Assembly (NCBI GenBank): GCA_001898705.1
Contig: MKUU01000006.1
Coordinates: 1 to 64,000 of the forward strand
Reading direction: 5' to 3'
DNA from: Caedibacter sp. 38-128
GTDB taxonomy: Bacteria > Pseudomonadota > Alphaproteobacteria > Caedimonadales > Caedimonadaceae
Length of the DNA: 64,000 bases
Shown: positions 8,591-17,635 of the stretch, in pieces
How positions within the stretch are numbered: position 1 is the stretch's first letter
Layout of the letters: every line of letters begins with the position of its first letter
Made by a program: the position numbers and the translations under genes
The notes under the pieces: generated by a model
The model's database searches: none
The model's input: the letters and a program-made list of their open reading frames with translations, nothing else
What the model was told of the DNA's origin: nothing

Positions 8591-9837
8591 CTCTGCAAAA
8601 ATTTAAAAATGTTATTTTTATCATCCTTGGAAATGGTTGCGGGAAAGGAATCAGTGCACTTGGTTCTCTTCTTGTAGCAAGATTATATGCCCCCAAGGAA
8701 TTTGGTACCCTTTCCATATACTTATCAATTTTTATGATTTGTTCATGCTTTGTCACCCTTCAATTAGAAAATGCCGTTGTTTTTGTTAAAAGAGAAAGTG
8801 AAGCTCAGAAAATTGCTCTCACCGCTTTGGTAATATGCAGTATGATGAGTATATTCACAGGAGTTTTCCTGCTTTTTGTTTCATACTGTTCGTCCAAATT
8901 TAATTTCCAAATACCGAACTATTTGTCTTTAATCTTAATATTTCATTTGATTGCTTATGGTTACCATGAAATTTTAATAAATTGGTCGCTCCGAAAAATG
9001 AAATTTAAGCTGATTGCTACTTCGCAAATAATTCTACATTTTTCTCTTATTAGCATACAAATTATTCTAGGCTATTTGAAATACAACACAGCCATCCATC
9101 TTATTATAGGATTTATGGGTGGTTATATGTTCTCTTTATTATACCTAGGTATAAAAAATAAGGCATTGTTAAAAACAAATTTTTACATCAATTTTTCATT
9201 AAAGATTTTGAAAAAACACATGCATTATATTATTTATTCCGTGTTTCCTGCTCTACTTGATCAAATTAGGTTAGCGACCCCCATCTTTTTGCTCAATAAG
9301 TATTTTAGTTCAGATGCTGGAGGATTATTTTTTCTTTCTTTGAAAATCTTAAATTTTCCACTTACACTTTTCGGTAATGCTTTTTCAAAAGTTATATTAC
9401 AAAAATACTCGCATAATTTTAATAAACATCATTCAATCAATGAGATTACTAAAGAATTTTTTCCAATTGTACTTACATGTGGGTTTGTTTCGTATTTAAG
9501 TATTTTAATTTTGGGAAAAAATTTCTTCCTAATTATTTTAGGAGAAAATTGGGTTAACATTATCCCAATCATTTCCATTCTTTGTTTAGGGGTTTGCGCT
9601 GAATTTTTTGCACTACCCTTTTTAAATATTTTTAGTGTTGTTAAACAACAAAACATACTAGGTATCTGGAAAGCTTCATTTTTAATCGTAATGATATTAG
9701 GCTTGTACTTAAGTTTAAAAACTTCTATGTTAACTGTATTTTTATGGGTGTATAGCCTTATAAATACTGTCTTATATATTATTAGTTTCCTTTTAAATAT
9801 TAAAACCGTAAAATTAGTTGATTTCAAAAATGACTGA
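8566..9837 (+). CDS. Polysaccharide flippase, Wzx/MATE-like
   Basis: A 423-residue membrane protein with about 12 hydrophobic segments. The N-terminal pattern (GNGCGKGISALGSLLVARLY followed by APKEFG) is typical of the Wzx/RfbX family, which moves undecaprenyl-diphosphate-linked glycan units across the inner membrane. The usual family length is 400-500 residues. The ATG lies inside the 3' end of the preceding GT-C-like gene, and the 3' end overlaps the next gene by 8 bases, so translation is probably coupled across all three. It is one of two flippase genes in this locus. The repeat unit carried cannot be deduced. Confidence 0.85.
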   Translation: MRVNHIFLALQKFKNVIFIILGNGCGKGISALGSLLVARLYAPKEFGTLSIYLSIFMICSCFVTLQLENAVVFVKRESEAQKIALTALVICSMMSIFTGVFLLFVSYCSSKFNFQIPNYLSLILIFHLIAYGYHEILINWSLRKMKFKLIATSQIILHFSLISIQIILGYLKYNTAIHLIIGFMGGYMFSLLYLGIKNKALLKTNFYINFSLKILKKHMHYIIYSVFPALLDQIRLATPIFLLNKYFSSDAGGLFFLSLKILNFPLTLFGNAFSKVILQKYSHNFNKHHSINEITKEFFPIVLTCGFVSYLSILILGKNFFLIILGENWVNIIPIISILCLGVCAEFFALPFLNIFSVVKQQNILGIWKASFLIVMILGLYLSLKTSMLTVFLWVYSLINTVLYIISFLLNIKTVKLVDFKND

Positions 9838-12580
9838 AATATTCATATACTCTTCATTCAAAATATTTATTACTTATTTTATTTCTCCTATTCTAGTACA
9901 TTTTTATGTTAGGAAACTACTAAATGTTAGAGAAGAAATTTTAACTCTTGTTATTTCCATTTGCATAGCTCCAATAATGATAAGTTGGCTTTTTTCTATC
10001 ATGTTGAGGTTACTACCAGGCTATACCCTCACTTTTTATCTCATCATGGTTTATATTTTTGTTTTAGCTTGTACCCTTCCCATAAAAAATAGTTTGCGAG
10101 ATTTATTTTTTGAATTCATTAGTCATTTTAAATTTCATCATTATAATTCAAAAAAAACAAATAATTATGACAGAAAATTATACTGGTTATTAGTTTTTTA
10201 CATATTATTAATTGTTATTTATTTCTTGTATATACCTTTACTAGAGAATGACCCACAAGAATATTTCCACCTAGCCAAGTTAATACTTATGAGAAAATCA
10301 CTCGATTTTTATCCAATTCTTAATGGCAGTGAAACAAGAGGGTTTATTGCTCCGTGGACACATCCCATCGGTTATCCGATATTTCTAGCCTGGAATATGC
10401 TTAGCCTCCCTTATGCTCTTGGATGCTTACTTGCTAAGCTTAGTTCACTGTATTTTAGCATTATCATGCTGGTTTCTCTTTACCTCATAAGCGTAAAAGA
10501 AAATCTTCAATTAAAACACTTGGCTGGGATTTTATTCTTGTCCACTCCTATATGTTTTTATGAAAGCTATATTTGCCATATAGATTCAATTCGCATGGTA
10601 CTTTTTCTTGCCACTATTATCACTTTATACTTACATAGTTTAACTCTAAATTACCGATCAGCACTTCTCGTAGGTGTTACAACTGGACTTTCTTGGTTTG
10701 TACATAGCTCTGGTTTATTAACACTTATAATCGCACTTGGAATTAATCTACTTTCCACTCTCAGAAAACCCAAAAAAACCTTTATTTATTCAGGAATTAT
10801 TATTGTAAGTTCAACCCTCTTAGTTACATTTGATTTAATTAATATATACGCAAAGTTAGGAAAATTTATTGGCGATTTTGATAACATTAAAATAATTCGC
10901 TTATTGAATGAAGATTTCAAAATATTTGTAGGATTAAATCGCGGCATTCACAATATGAAAGAAGCCTTTACATGGGGTTTGGGAAAAGTATTTTTCCAAT
11001 ACAACACATACGGAGCCTCTTATATCTTTTTTATCATAGGAGCTATTATACTTCTTTTAAAACATAAAAATGTTTTGAAATATGTAGACTTTTTTAAATT
11101 TAATACACGCCTAACATTAACCCAACATTTAGGACTAACCTGTCTACTTTTTTGGGGAGGAGTAATATTAAGTGTATTTTTAGGATTAACGATATTTACG
11201 GTTAATCCTAGATATCTTCTGCAAATTCAACCCATTATTTGTTTTATAGGGGCATCAGGCATTAGTACTTTCCTGTTTAAAATGAAAAAAAATACTTTAT
11301 ACGTGTTTTCATTGTTATGTATTTTGTTGTATTTTTATCCTATTTATACTTATTTACATCCTTTTAAAAAATTAGAAAATTTCGATTTTACCTTAAGTGA
11401 TGAAAAGAAATTTTCTAAATTTATAGATTCCCCAGCATTAGAGACTATAAAACTAATAAACAATGTAAGAGATGAGGGAAAAATTCTTACCTTGAGGCAA
11501 GCCGAGTTTCTTACATATTCAAACAAGGAAATTATTCATGCATACGATGAAAGAACAGTAGCTATCGCTAAGGCAACTTCGACAAAAGAAGTGCTAGATA
11601 TTTTAAATAATCTGAAAATACATTATATAATGTCATATCATTATAATGATCCTGTTTATTATGCGACGCCTTTAAGATATATACTAGAAAATAGTAATTT
11701 AACTGAGCTAATTTATTATAAGGCTGGAATTTTTTTATATAAATTACGTGACTTAAAACAGGCCCCCCTCCCACTTTCAGATTTCTTTCCAAAAACTCAC
11801 TTGCTTGAGTTTCAGCCTATCTCGCACAATAAAAACTTTACCTTTTGGGTGTCACATGTCGATGCTCATTTGTACCCTTACCTCTCTCCCACAAAATGCT
11901 TAAAGAAACCTTTAGAGAACTTGGAAGGGTATTATACAAATAAATTAACTGTTGAAATCGATTCTCTAAAAGAAACTAAATTATCTTTAAACATCGTTTA
12001 TTTTAAAGAATCATTTTATAGTGATTTCAATTTTTTCAAATTACCCACTTCAATAATTCAGGAATTTTACTTAAAAAAGGGAAAAAATAGAATCGTTGCA
12101 AGATTTAATAATAATGAAGGACCTTTTCGACTAATTTTAAAAGCAAATGAACAAGCATCTTTTAAGGTTGAGCAAGCAAGCCTAGAACAAACTTACTTAT
12201 CCCCTCCTTTTAAAATTAAGGCAAATAACGAAAGTGCTCCTCTTTTCATAAAAAATAGATATATTCTTTCAAAAAATGACGAATTGTTTGAAACTCAAAC
12301 GGGTGAATTCTTAAATGCTAATATATTTATTAATTCAGGCAAAAAATTAAGTTTAGAAGTAGAAGGCGAAGGACTGTTTTGTATAGAATATGATAACCTT
12401 GGTTTTTGGTCTACTCTTCCATTCTTAAAAAAATCTTTTTGTTTTGGTTTAAGTTCTGGCTATAAGAGTATTGCTATTACATACAAAAACCCATCGTACT
12501 TAAAATTCATTTTACAACCTGCAAATGAAACTGTACAAAGATGTTGGGTTAAAATGCGTAACGTTATTTTACACGATTAG
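9830..12580 (+). CDS. GT-C-like polytopic membrane protein with C-terminal soluble domain (paralogue 2)
   Basis: 916 residues from the ATG that overlaps the flippase stop. A TTG four codons upstream also keeps the frame but is the weaker choice. Many hydrophobic helices fill residues 1-530. The outer-loop motif ENDPQEY near residue 138 and WTHPIGYP match ENDALEY and SSHPLGY of the first gene of the cluster, and NPRYLLQ matches its NPRYFLS. The C-terminal third is soluble and beta-strand-like, longer than in the paralogue. GT-C glycosyltransferases use polyprenyl-phosphate sugars in the periplasm. Assignment to that fold is from topology and the acidic motif, not a confident family match. It is followed 12 bases later by the amidotransferase fusion. 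Confidence 0.72.
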   Translation: MTEIFIYSSFKIFITYFISPILVHFYVRKLLNVREEILTLVISICIAPIMISWLFSIMLRLLPGYTLTFYLIMVYIFVLACTLPIKNSLRDLFFEFISHFKFHHYNSKKTNNYDRKLYWLLVFYILLIVIYFLYIPLLENDPQEYFHLAKLILMRKSLDFYPILNGSETRGFIAPWTHPIGYPIFLAWNMLSLPYALGCLLAKLSSLYFSIIMLVSLYLISVKENLQLKHLAGILFLSTPICFYESYICHIDSIRMVLFLATIITLYLHSLTLNYRSALLVGVTTGLSWFVHSSGLLTLIIALGINLLSTLRKPKKTFIYSGIIIVSSTLLVTFDLINIYAKLGKFIGDFDNIKIIRLLNEDFKIFVGLNRGIHNMKEAFTWGLGKVFFQYNTYGASYIFFIIGAIILLLKHKNVLKYVDFFKFNTRLTLTQHLGLTCLLFWGGVILSVFLGLTIFTVNPRYLLQIQPIICFIGASGISTFLFKMKKNTLYVFSLLCILLYFYPIYTYLHPFKKLENFDFTLSDEKKFSKFIDSPALETIKLINNVRDEGKILTLRQAEFLTYSNKEIIHAYDERTVAIAKATSTKEVLDILNNLKIHYIMSYHYNDPVYYATPLRYILENSNLTELIYYKAGIFLYKLRDLKQAPLPLSDFFPKTHLLEFQPISHNKNFTFWVSHVDAHLYPYLSPTKCLKKPLENLEGYYTNKLTVEIDSLKETKLSLNIVYFKESFYSDFNFFKLPTSIIQEFYLKKGKNRIVARFNNNEGPFRLILKANEQASFKVEQASLEQTYLSPPFKIKANNESAPLFIKNRYILSKNDELFETQTGEFLNANIFINSGKKLSLEVEGEGLFCIEYDNLGFWSTLPFLKKSFCFGLSSGYKSIAITYKNPSYLKFILQPANETVQRCWVKMRNVILHD

Positions 12581-12592
12581 AAGTTATAAATT

Positions 12593-14470
12593 ATGTGCGG
12601 AATCTTTGGATTTAAAATAGTTAAAAATTCACAATTTTTGCAGGATGAAGAATGGAAATCTTTATTGCGCAAATTATTTTTTCTCTCCCAATCACGCGGG
12701 AAGGAAGCATCAGGATTAGCAATTCTCAGATCAAAAGAGATTTCTATTCTCCGTTCAAATCAACCAGCTGAAGTTTTACTCAAAACGAGCGCTTATAAAG
12801 ATTTGCTTAAACCTTCCCTGAACGTAACAGATGATCTGGTCCTTATGGGACATACCCGTCTGGTTACAAATGGAGCAGCTTCATTTTTAGAAAATAACCA
12901 ACCGGTTAATCGAGATGATATAACCTTAATACATAATGGGATTATATGTAACTTCGAAGATCTATGGAAGAAATTGGATTCAAGTTCTTTTAAAAGAAAA
13001 ACCGAGTTAGATTCTGAAGTCATAGCAGCATTTTTGAGAAACGAGTTGAATCATGGAAAAAGCTTAGAAGAAGCTGTAAAATCATTCTATAATGTACTTG
13101 AAGGTGATGCTTCTATAGCTTGTCTTTTTAAGGACAAAGACGTACTTTTGCTTTCAACAAATACAGGTTCTCTTTATTGTGCTCGCTCATTAACAGAAGA
13201 TTCTTTTGTTTTTGCTTCTGAAAAAGGTATCTTAGATAGATTGCTTGCAACTTCTTTGGCTCAACGTATATTTAAAGGTAGCCAGATACAGCGGTTAAGT
13301 CCTGGGGAAATTTTACAAGTTAGCTTTACACAGCAAACCCCTTCTCCTCAAGAATTAAGTTCCATTAAAATTAAAACTGAAAATCCCATAGAGAAATTAA
13401 AACGTTGTTCAAAATGTATTCTGCCAGAAACATTTCCTGGTATCGAATTTGATAGCTCCGGCATATGTAACATTTGTAAAGAATATATTCCCTACGTAGC
13501 ATATGGAAAAGATAAGCTAGAAGATTTATGTTCTAAATATCGAAAAAAAGATGGAACACCCGATTGCATTGTCGCTTTAAGCGGGGGACGAGATAGCAGC
13601 TTTGCTCTTCACTATCTCAAGAAAGAAATGGGGATGAACCCTATAGCTTTTACCTATGACTGGGGAATGGTTACAGATCTTGCAAGAAGAAATATTTCTC
13701 GCCTGTGTGGCCAGCTAGGTGTTGAACATATTTTAGTTTCTGCAAATATTCCTCAAAAAAGAGAGTTTATTCGACAAAATGTTCAAGCTTGGCTGAAGGA
13801 TCCTCAACTGGGGATGGTGACACTTTTCATGGCTGGAGATAAAGAATTTTTTTATCATTATCGCAAGATAAAACAAGACATGAACATTGATTTAGTTTTC
13901 TTCGCAAGTAATAGATTAGAGCAATCAGGTTTCAAATCTGGATTTTGCGGAGCTGTTGAAAAAAATGGTTGGTTTGCTTATGTGCCAATAGCTCAAAAAT
14001 TAAAAATGTTGCGTTATTTTGCTTTAAACTTTTTAAAGAACCCCGCGTATATTAATAAATCTTTATTTAATTCCTTGTTCTCATTTTATTGTGCCTATGT
14101 TTTAAAACATGATTTTCGTGTTTTTTTTGATTATATAGCATGGGACGAGAAACAAATAATGGATGTATTAAAACAAGAATATAATTGGGAAATGGCTGTT
14201 GACACGAGTACTTCATGGAGAATTGGTGATGGCACTGCAGCCTTTTATAATTACATTTACTATAAACTAGCAGGCTTTTCTGAACATGATACTTTCCTAA
14301 GTAACCAAATTCGTTCTGGAATGATTAACCGCGACGAAGCCTTAGAGTCAGCACAAAAAAACAATGTAGCTCGTCTGGATTCAATACATGAATATGCGAG
14401 TTTAATCGGTTTTGATGGGAAAGAGCTTATCAAAGCTGTTGAAAAAGCGAGACCTCTTTATGCTATTTGA
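12593..14470 (+). CDS. Class II glutaminase fused to N-acetyl-sugar amidotransferase (WbpG-like)
   Basis: A 625-residue two-part enzyme. Residues 1 to about 240 are an Ntn-type glutaminase. After Met removal the sequence begins with the nucleophile Cys2 (MCGIFGF), followed by RGKEASG, GHTRLVTNG and HNGI, as in GlmS/PurF. From about residue 270 comes a Cys4 cluster (CSKCILP...CNIC) and then the PP-loop SGGRDSS near residue 330, both marks of the WbpG/PseA family. Those proteins amidate an acetamido group to an acetamidino group on nucleotide-activated sugars and normally receive ammonia from a separate HisH-like subunit. Here the glutaminase is fused on and of a different class. The substrate is probably the diacetamido uronic acid made by the minus-strand operon of this locus. 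The 3' end overlaps the next gene. Confidence 0.88.
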   Translation: MCGIFGFKIVKNSQFLQDEEWKSLLRKLFFLSQSRGKEASGLAILRSKEISILRSNQPAEVLLKTSAYKDLLKPSLNVTDDLVLMGHTRLVTNGAASFLENNQPVNRDDITLIHNGIICNFEDLWKKLDSSSFKRKTELDSEVIAAFLRNELNHGKSLEEAVKSFYNVLEGDASIACLFKDKDVLLLSTNTGSLYCARSLTEDSFVFASEKGILDRLLATSLAQRIFKGSQIQRLSPGEILQVSFTQQTPSPQELSSIKIKTENPIEKLKRCSKCILPETFPGIEFDSSGICNICKEYIPYVAYGKDKLEDLCSKYRKKDGTPDCIVALSGGRDSSFALHYLKKEMGMNPIAFTYDWGMVTDLARRNISRLCGQLGVEHILVSANIPQKREFIRQNVQAWLKDPQLGMVTLFMAGDKEFFYHYRKIKQDMNIDLVFFASNRLEQSGFKSGFCGAVEKNGWFAYVPIAQKLKMLRYFALNFLKNPAYINKSLFNSLFSFYCAYVLKHDFRVFFDYIAWDEKQIMDVLKQEYNWEMAVDTSTSWRIGDGTAAFYNYIYYKLAGFSEHDTFLSNQIRSGMINRDEALESAQKNNVARLDSIHEYASLIGFDGKELIKAVEKARPLYAI

Positions 14471-15233
14471 GTTTAGTTTAACCGCTTATCAAAAATTATG
14501 TTTGAGTCTTATGGAATTAAAGCGACCAATCATAAGGTTTGATGAGCTGTTCTCTCAAAAATACGACGCTTCTTCTCCTTATATTATTTTAAGGCATGAT
14601 GTTGATCGTTGGCCATTAAATGCATTAGAAATGGCTAAGTTAGAAAGTGATTTAGGTATTCGCTCAACTTATTATTTTAGATTTATTCCCAGCGTTTTTA
14701 AAAAGGAGATTATTTCTAAAATTTCAGAAATGGGACATGAGATAGGGTATCATTATGAAACTTTATCGAAAGCCAAAGGCGATCCTTATAAAGCTATAAA
14801 GATATTTAAAACAGAACTTAGCGAACTTCGATCTATTGCCCCAATTAAGACCGCTTGTATGCATGGAAGCCCATTATCCAAATTTGATAACAGAATAATT
14901 TGGAAGCATTTCAATTTACAAGATTATGGAATTCTTGGAGAACCCTATTTAAGTTTAAACTATAATGAAATAGAATACTTTACTGATACTGGACGGTCAT
15001 GGAATGAGACAAGAACTAATTTAAGAGACCGTACGAATCAAGTAAAAGATAAAAATAGCGTTTCTATTCAAGGCATTGATGATTTAATCACGCTTTTCAA
15101 GAAGACAGATAAACCTATTATTCTTCAGACCCACCCTGAGAGATGGAATCAAAGAACTGATAGATATCTTGCATATCTTCTTTTTGATTATATGGCTAAT
15201 GGAATAAAATTAGCTTTATCTTTTGTTCGATAA
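14460..15233 (+). CDS. Polysaccharide-deacetylase-like protein (NodB/CE4-related)
   Basis: 257 residues from the ATG that overlaps the upstream stop by 11 bases; a start 16 codons further up would overlap the fusion gene by 59 bases and looks less likely. The motifs ILRHDVDRWP, HEIGYHYE, MHGSP and QTHPERW match the metal-binding and catalytic motifs of the short deacetylase-like proteins found in O-antigen and capsule loci. HDVD replaces the classic TFDDG, and HEIGYHYE replaces the H...H motif. There is no signal peptide, so it probably acts in the cytoplasm on nucleotide- or lipid-linked sugars. The exact substrate is unknown. Confidence 0.8.
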   Translation: MLFEFSLTAYQKLCLSLMELKRPIIRFDELFSQKYDASSPYIILRHDVDRWPLNALEMAKLESDLGIRSTYYFRFIPSVFKKEIISKISEMGHEIGYHYETLSKAKGDPYKAIKIFKTELSELRSIAPIKTACMHGSPLSKFDNRIIWKHFNLQDYGILGEPYLSLNYNEIEYFTDTGRSWNETRTNLRDRTNQVKDKNSVSIQGIDDLITLFKKTDKPIILQTHPERWNQRTDRYLAYLLFDYMANGIKLALSFVR

Positions 15234-15249
15234 TAAATAAAGGTTAAAA

Positions 15250-15972
15250 ATGAAATATATTTTACGCTCTCTTTTACGCTCAACTGGATACGATATTTTT
15301 CGGGTAAAGTTTCAAACTCATGAAAATTGTGAATACTCAACAATTACTCCTTATGCAAGTTACTCGCCTTGGCTAAATGATACTAATTTTCAATCTGTTT
15401 ACCAAATTGTTAAGGCTAATACTCTTGTAGATGTTTACCGTTGCTATGAACTTTGGCAAACTGTTGCACAATCACAGCATGTTGAAGGGGATATATTAGA
15501 AGTTGGTGTGTGGCGAGGAGGGACAGGTTGCTTAATAGCTAAACAAGCGCCCAATAAGACTGTCTATTTATGTGATACTTTTGAAGGCGTTGTAAAAGCA
15601 GGAGAAAATGATTCAGGGTATACAGGTGGAGAGCATGCTGATACTTCTCAAAATATAGTAAATAAACTTGCAGATACTTTAAATGTTAAAAATATTTCCA
15701 TATTAAAAGGGATATTTCCTGAAGAAACGGGGCATAAAATTAAAAGCAAAAAGTTTTCTTTTTGCCATATCGATGTTGATACTTATCAATCAGCGAGAGA
15801 TACCTTTGATTGGGTTTGGCCAAAACTAAGCACAGGCGGTATTGTTATATTTGATGATTATGGGTTTTATAATTGTGCTGGTGTCACGAAAATTGTTAAC
15901 GAAGAACGTGGTAAACCTAATAGAATTGTACTACATAATTTGAATGGTCATGGAATTATCATAAAAATTTAA
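15250..15972 (+). CDS. TylF/macrocin O-methyltransferase family protein
   Basis: 240 residues, with an AAAGG ribosome binding site ahead of the ATG. The SAM-binding core shows ILEVGVWRGGTG, then VYLCDTFEGV and the metal-site region HIDVDTYQSARDTFDWVWPK followed by GGIVIFDDYG. This order is characteristic of the TylF family of class I, Mg-dependent sugar O-methyltransferases. In this locus it probably methylates a hydroxyl of a glycan sugar. It lies 16 bases past the deacetylase-like gene and 14 bases before the ATP-grasp gene, in the same direction. Confidence 0.9.
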   Translation: MKYILRSLLRSTGYDIFRVKFQTHENCEYSTITPYASYSPWLNDTNFQSVYQIVKANTLVDVYRCYELWQTVAQSQHVEGDILEVGVWRGGTGCLIAKQAPNKTVYLCDTFEGVVKAGENDSGYTGGEHADTSQNIVNKLADTLNVKNISILKGIFPEETGHKIKSKKFSFCHIDVDTYQSARDTFDWVWPKLSTGGIVIFDDYGFYNCAGVTKIVNEERGKPNRIVLHNLNGHGIIIKI

Positions 15973-15986
15973 AATATCCTGTATTT

Positions 15987-17060
15987 ATGAATAAGAAGAA
16001 ACGTATCCTATTAACTGATGTTTCTAGTTACAAAGCAATTACAATTGCAACATTTATTAAAAAATTTTATAAAAATGTTGAAATTTTTACTTGTGATACT
16101 AGATTTCTAACTCAATTTGTACATACTAGATTCACAGATAAGCACTTTTTTATTTCGCATAATTTAAGAGACCCTATAAATTACTGTAACCAAATAGCCA
16201 CTATAATAAAAGATAACGCTATTGACATCCTTATCCCCACAAATAGCTCAGAGATAAGGCTCATGTTGCAAAAGCGTGCGCTATTTAAAAATACTCTTAA
16301 TTACATAGGTACTTTAAGTTCTTTTGAAATTCTTGATCAAAAGAATCAATTAAATCATTTTTGCGTCACTAAAGGCATTTCTGTGCCTAAAATTTTTGAT
16401 AAAGCAAGTGAAGCCACTTTTCCTTGTGTTGTAAAACCCACAAATAAATCAGCATCTGAAGGAGTCAAATATTTTTTCAATCAAGAAGAGCTCGTAACCT
16501 ACTTGAAAGATAAAGATGTCAGCAATCTTATGATACAAGAGTATATTACCGGCATTGGTTGTGGTTATTCTATCTTTGCAGAAAAAGGAAAAATTCTTAT
16601 AGAAAATGGTCACTTAAGGTTAGCTGAACACCCTGTTACAGGCGGCTCAAGCGTTTATCGAGAAAGTATTATTCTTCCTGAGATGAAAGAATGTGTAGAG
16701 AAAATTATAAATCCGTTAGCTTGGTCTGGGTTTGTAATGTTTGAATTTAAGCTGACAAGGGAAGGCAAGCTTTTTTTGATTGAAGCAAATCCTAGAGTTT
16801 GGGGGTCAATTAATCAAGGGTTAGCGAGCGGGGTAAATTATTTAAAGCCCCTCTTAGGAGCGCCTGATATTTTACCACCTGAAAATCCAAAAATAAAAAC
16901 TTATTTATCCCCCCTTATCTATAAATCTTTTCTAGGGTATATTTTCAAAGGAAAAATAAAACCTTTACTTATTTTTCTAAGGAATATTTGTAGCAACAAA
17001 GCAGATGTTTCATTAATAAAAGATCCTTTGGGATTTTTCTCCTTACTATTAAGAATATGA
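15987..17060 (+). CDS. ATP-grasp ligase
   Basis: 357 residues. The N-terminal third is a Rossmann-like pre-ATP-grasp domain (RILLTDV, DILIPTNSSE). The middle carries ATP-grasp features: CVVKPTNKSASEGV for nucleotide binding, MIQEYITG, and the metal-binding end FEFKLTREGKLFLIEANPRVWGS with the E...N pair. Such enzymes join a carboxylate to an amine through an acyl phosphate. In glycan loci they add amino acids or similar groups to sugars, but the substrates cannot be read from sequence. Its stop overlaps the start of the HAD gene (ATGA), which ties the two functions together. Confidence 0.85.
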   Translation: MNKKKRILLTDVSSYKAITIATFIKKFYKNVEIFTCDTRFLTQFVHTRFTDKHFFISHNLRDPINYCNQIATIIKDNAIDILIPTNSSEIRLMLQKRALFKNTLNYIGTLSSFEILDQKNQLNHFCVTKGISVPKIFDKASEATFPCVVKPTNKSASEGVKYFFNQEELVTYLKDKDVSNLMIQEYITGIGCGYSIFAEKGKILIENGHLRLAEHPVTGGSSVYRESIILPEMKECVEKIINPLAWSGFVMFEFKLTREGKLFLIEANPRVWGSINQGLASGVNYLKPLLGAPDILPPENPKIKTYLSPLIYKSFLGYIFKGKIKPLLIFLRNICSNKADVSLIKDPLGFFSLLLRI

Positions 17061-17635
17061 AAAAGAAGCTTAATGTTATAGATTTAGATGAAACCTTAAT
17101 TAAACTAGATTCTTTAAGGTACTTGATTTTAAAATGGCAGCCTAGGCTTGAACTCATATTCTTTGCAATTCTTAGAATTTTAAAATTAAAAACTAGGGCA
17201 GAATTTTGTCAGAAAATTATTTTTCTTTATCAAGATTTTTTGCATGACCACAAGCAAGTCGATAATTTTGTTAAAATGTTGTTATTGCATTTGAATAAAG
17301 ATATTTTAGACATTGTACATCACCATACAGATGAAACTACTGAAAATATCATTATTTCTGCTTCTCCTCATCAATATGTTGAAGTTTTTGCGAATAACCT
17401 TTCCATGAGAGGGTATGGATCAAAAATTATTGGACAGAACATTTTCCATTGTTACGGGGAACAAAAAATAAATTTTTTAATTAAAAATTATCCTCAGGAA
17501 AATTATGATTATAATCTGGCACTTTCAGACTCAAGCTCTGATATATTACTGTTGAAACTATTCAAATACTCATATATGGTGCGAGACAGTAAATTAATAA
17601 ATATTGATGAATACCTTGATTATAAAAATTCTTAA
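17057..17635 (+). CDS. HAD-superfamily phosphatase
   Basis: 192 residues. The N-terminal nucleophile motif is VIDLDETL (D-x-D), motif II lies in IISASPHQYV, a lysine follows in GEQKINFL, and the metal-binding end is ALSDSSSDILLL. The cap is a small helical insert, as in SerB-like phosphatases. It would hydrolyse a phosphomonoester in the cytoplasm. The 4-base ATGA overlap with the ATP-grasp gene suggests they work on consecutive steps. The 3' end overlaps the following methyltransferase gene by about 29 bases. Confidence 0.82.
   Translation: MKKKLNVIDLDETLIKLDSLRYLILKWQPRLELIFFAILRILKLKTRAEFCQKIIFLYQDFLHDHKQVDNFVKMLLLHLNKDILDIVHHHTDETTENIIISASPHQYVEVFANNLSMRGYGSKIIGQNIFHCYGEQKINFLIKNYPQENYDYNLALSDSSSDILLLKLFKYSYMVRDSKLINIDEYLDYKNS

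Noticed and set aside
9429-9827. 132-codon minus-strand frame inside the first flippase
   Set aside because: Complement of a well-supported membrane protein; composition reflects the AT-rich coding strand only.
16229-16242. TTATCCCCACA as a DnaA box (also near 37343)
   Set aside because: An extra C breaks the 9-base pattern, and both are isolated from each other and from dnaA.
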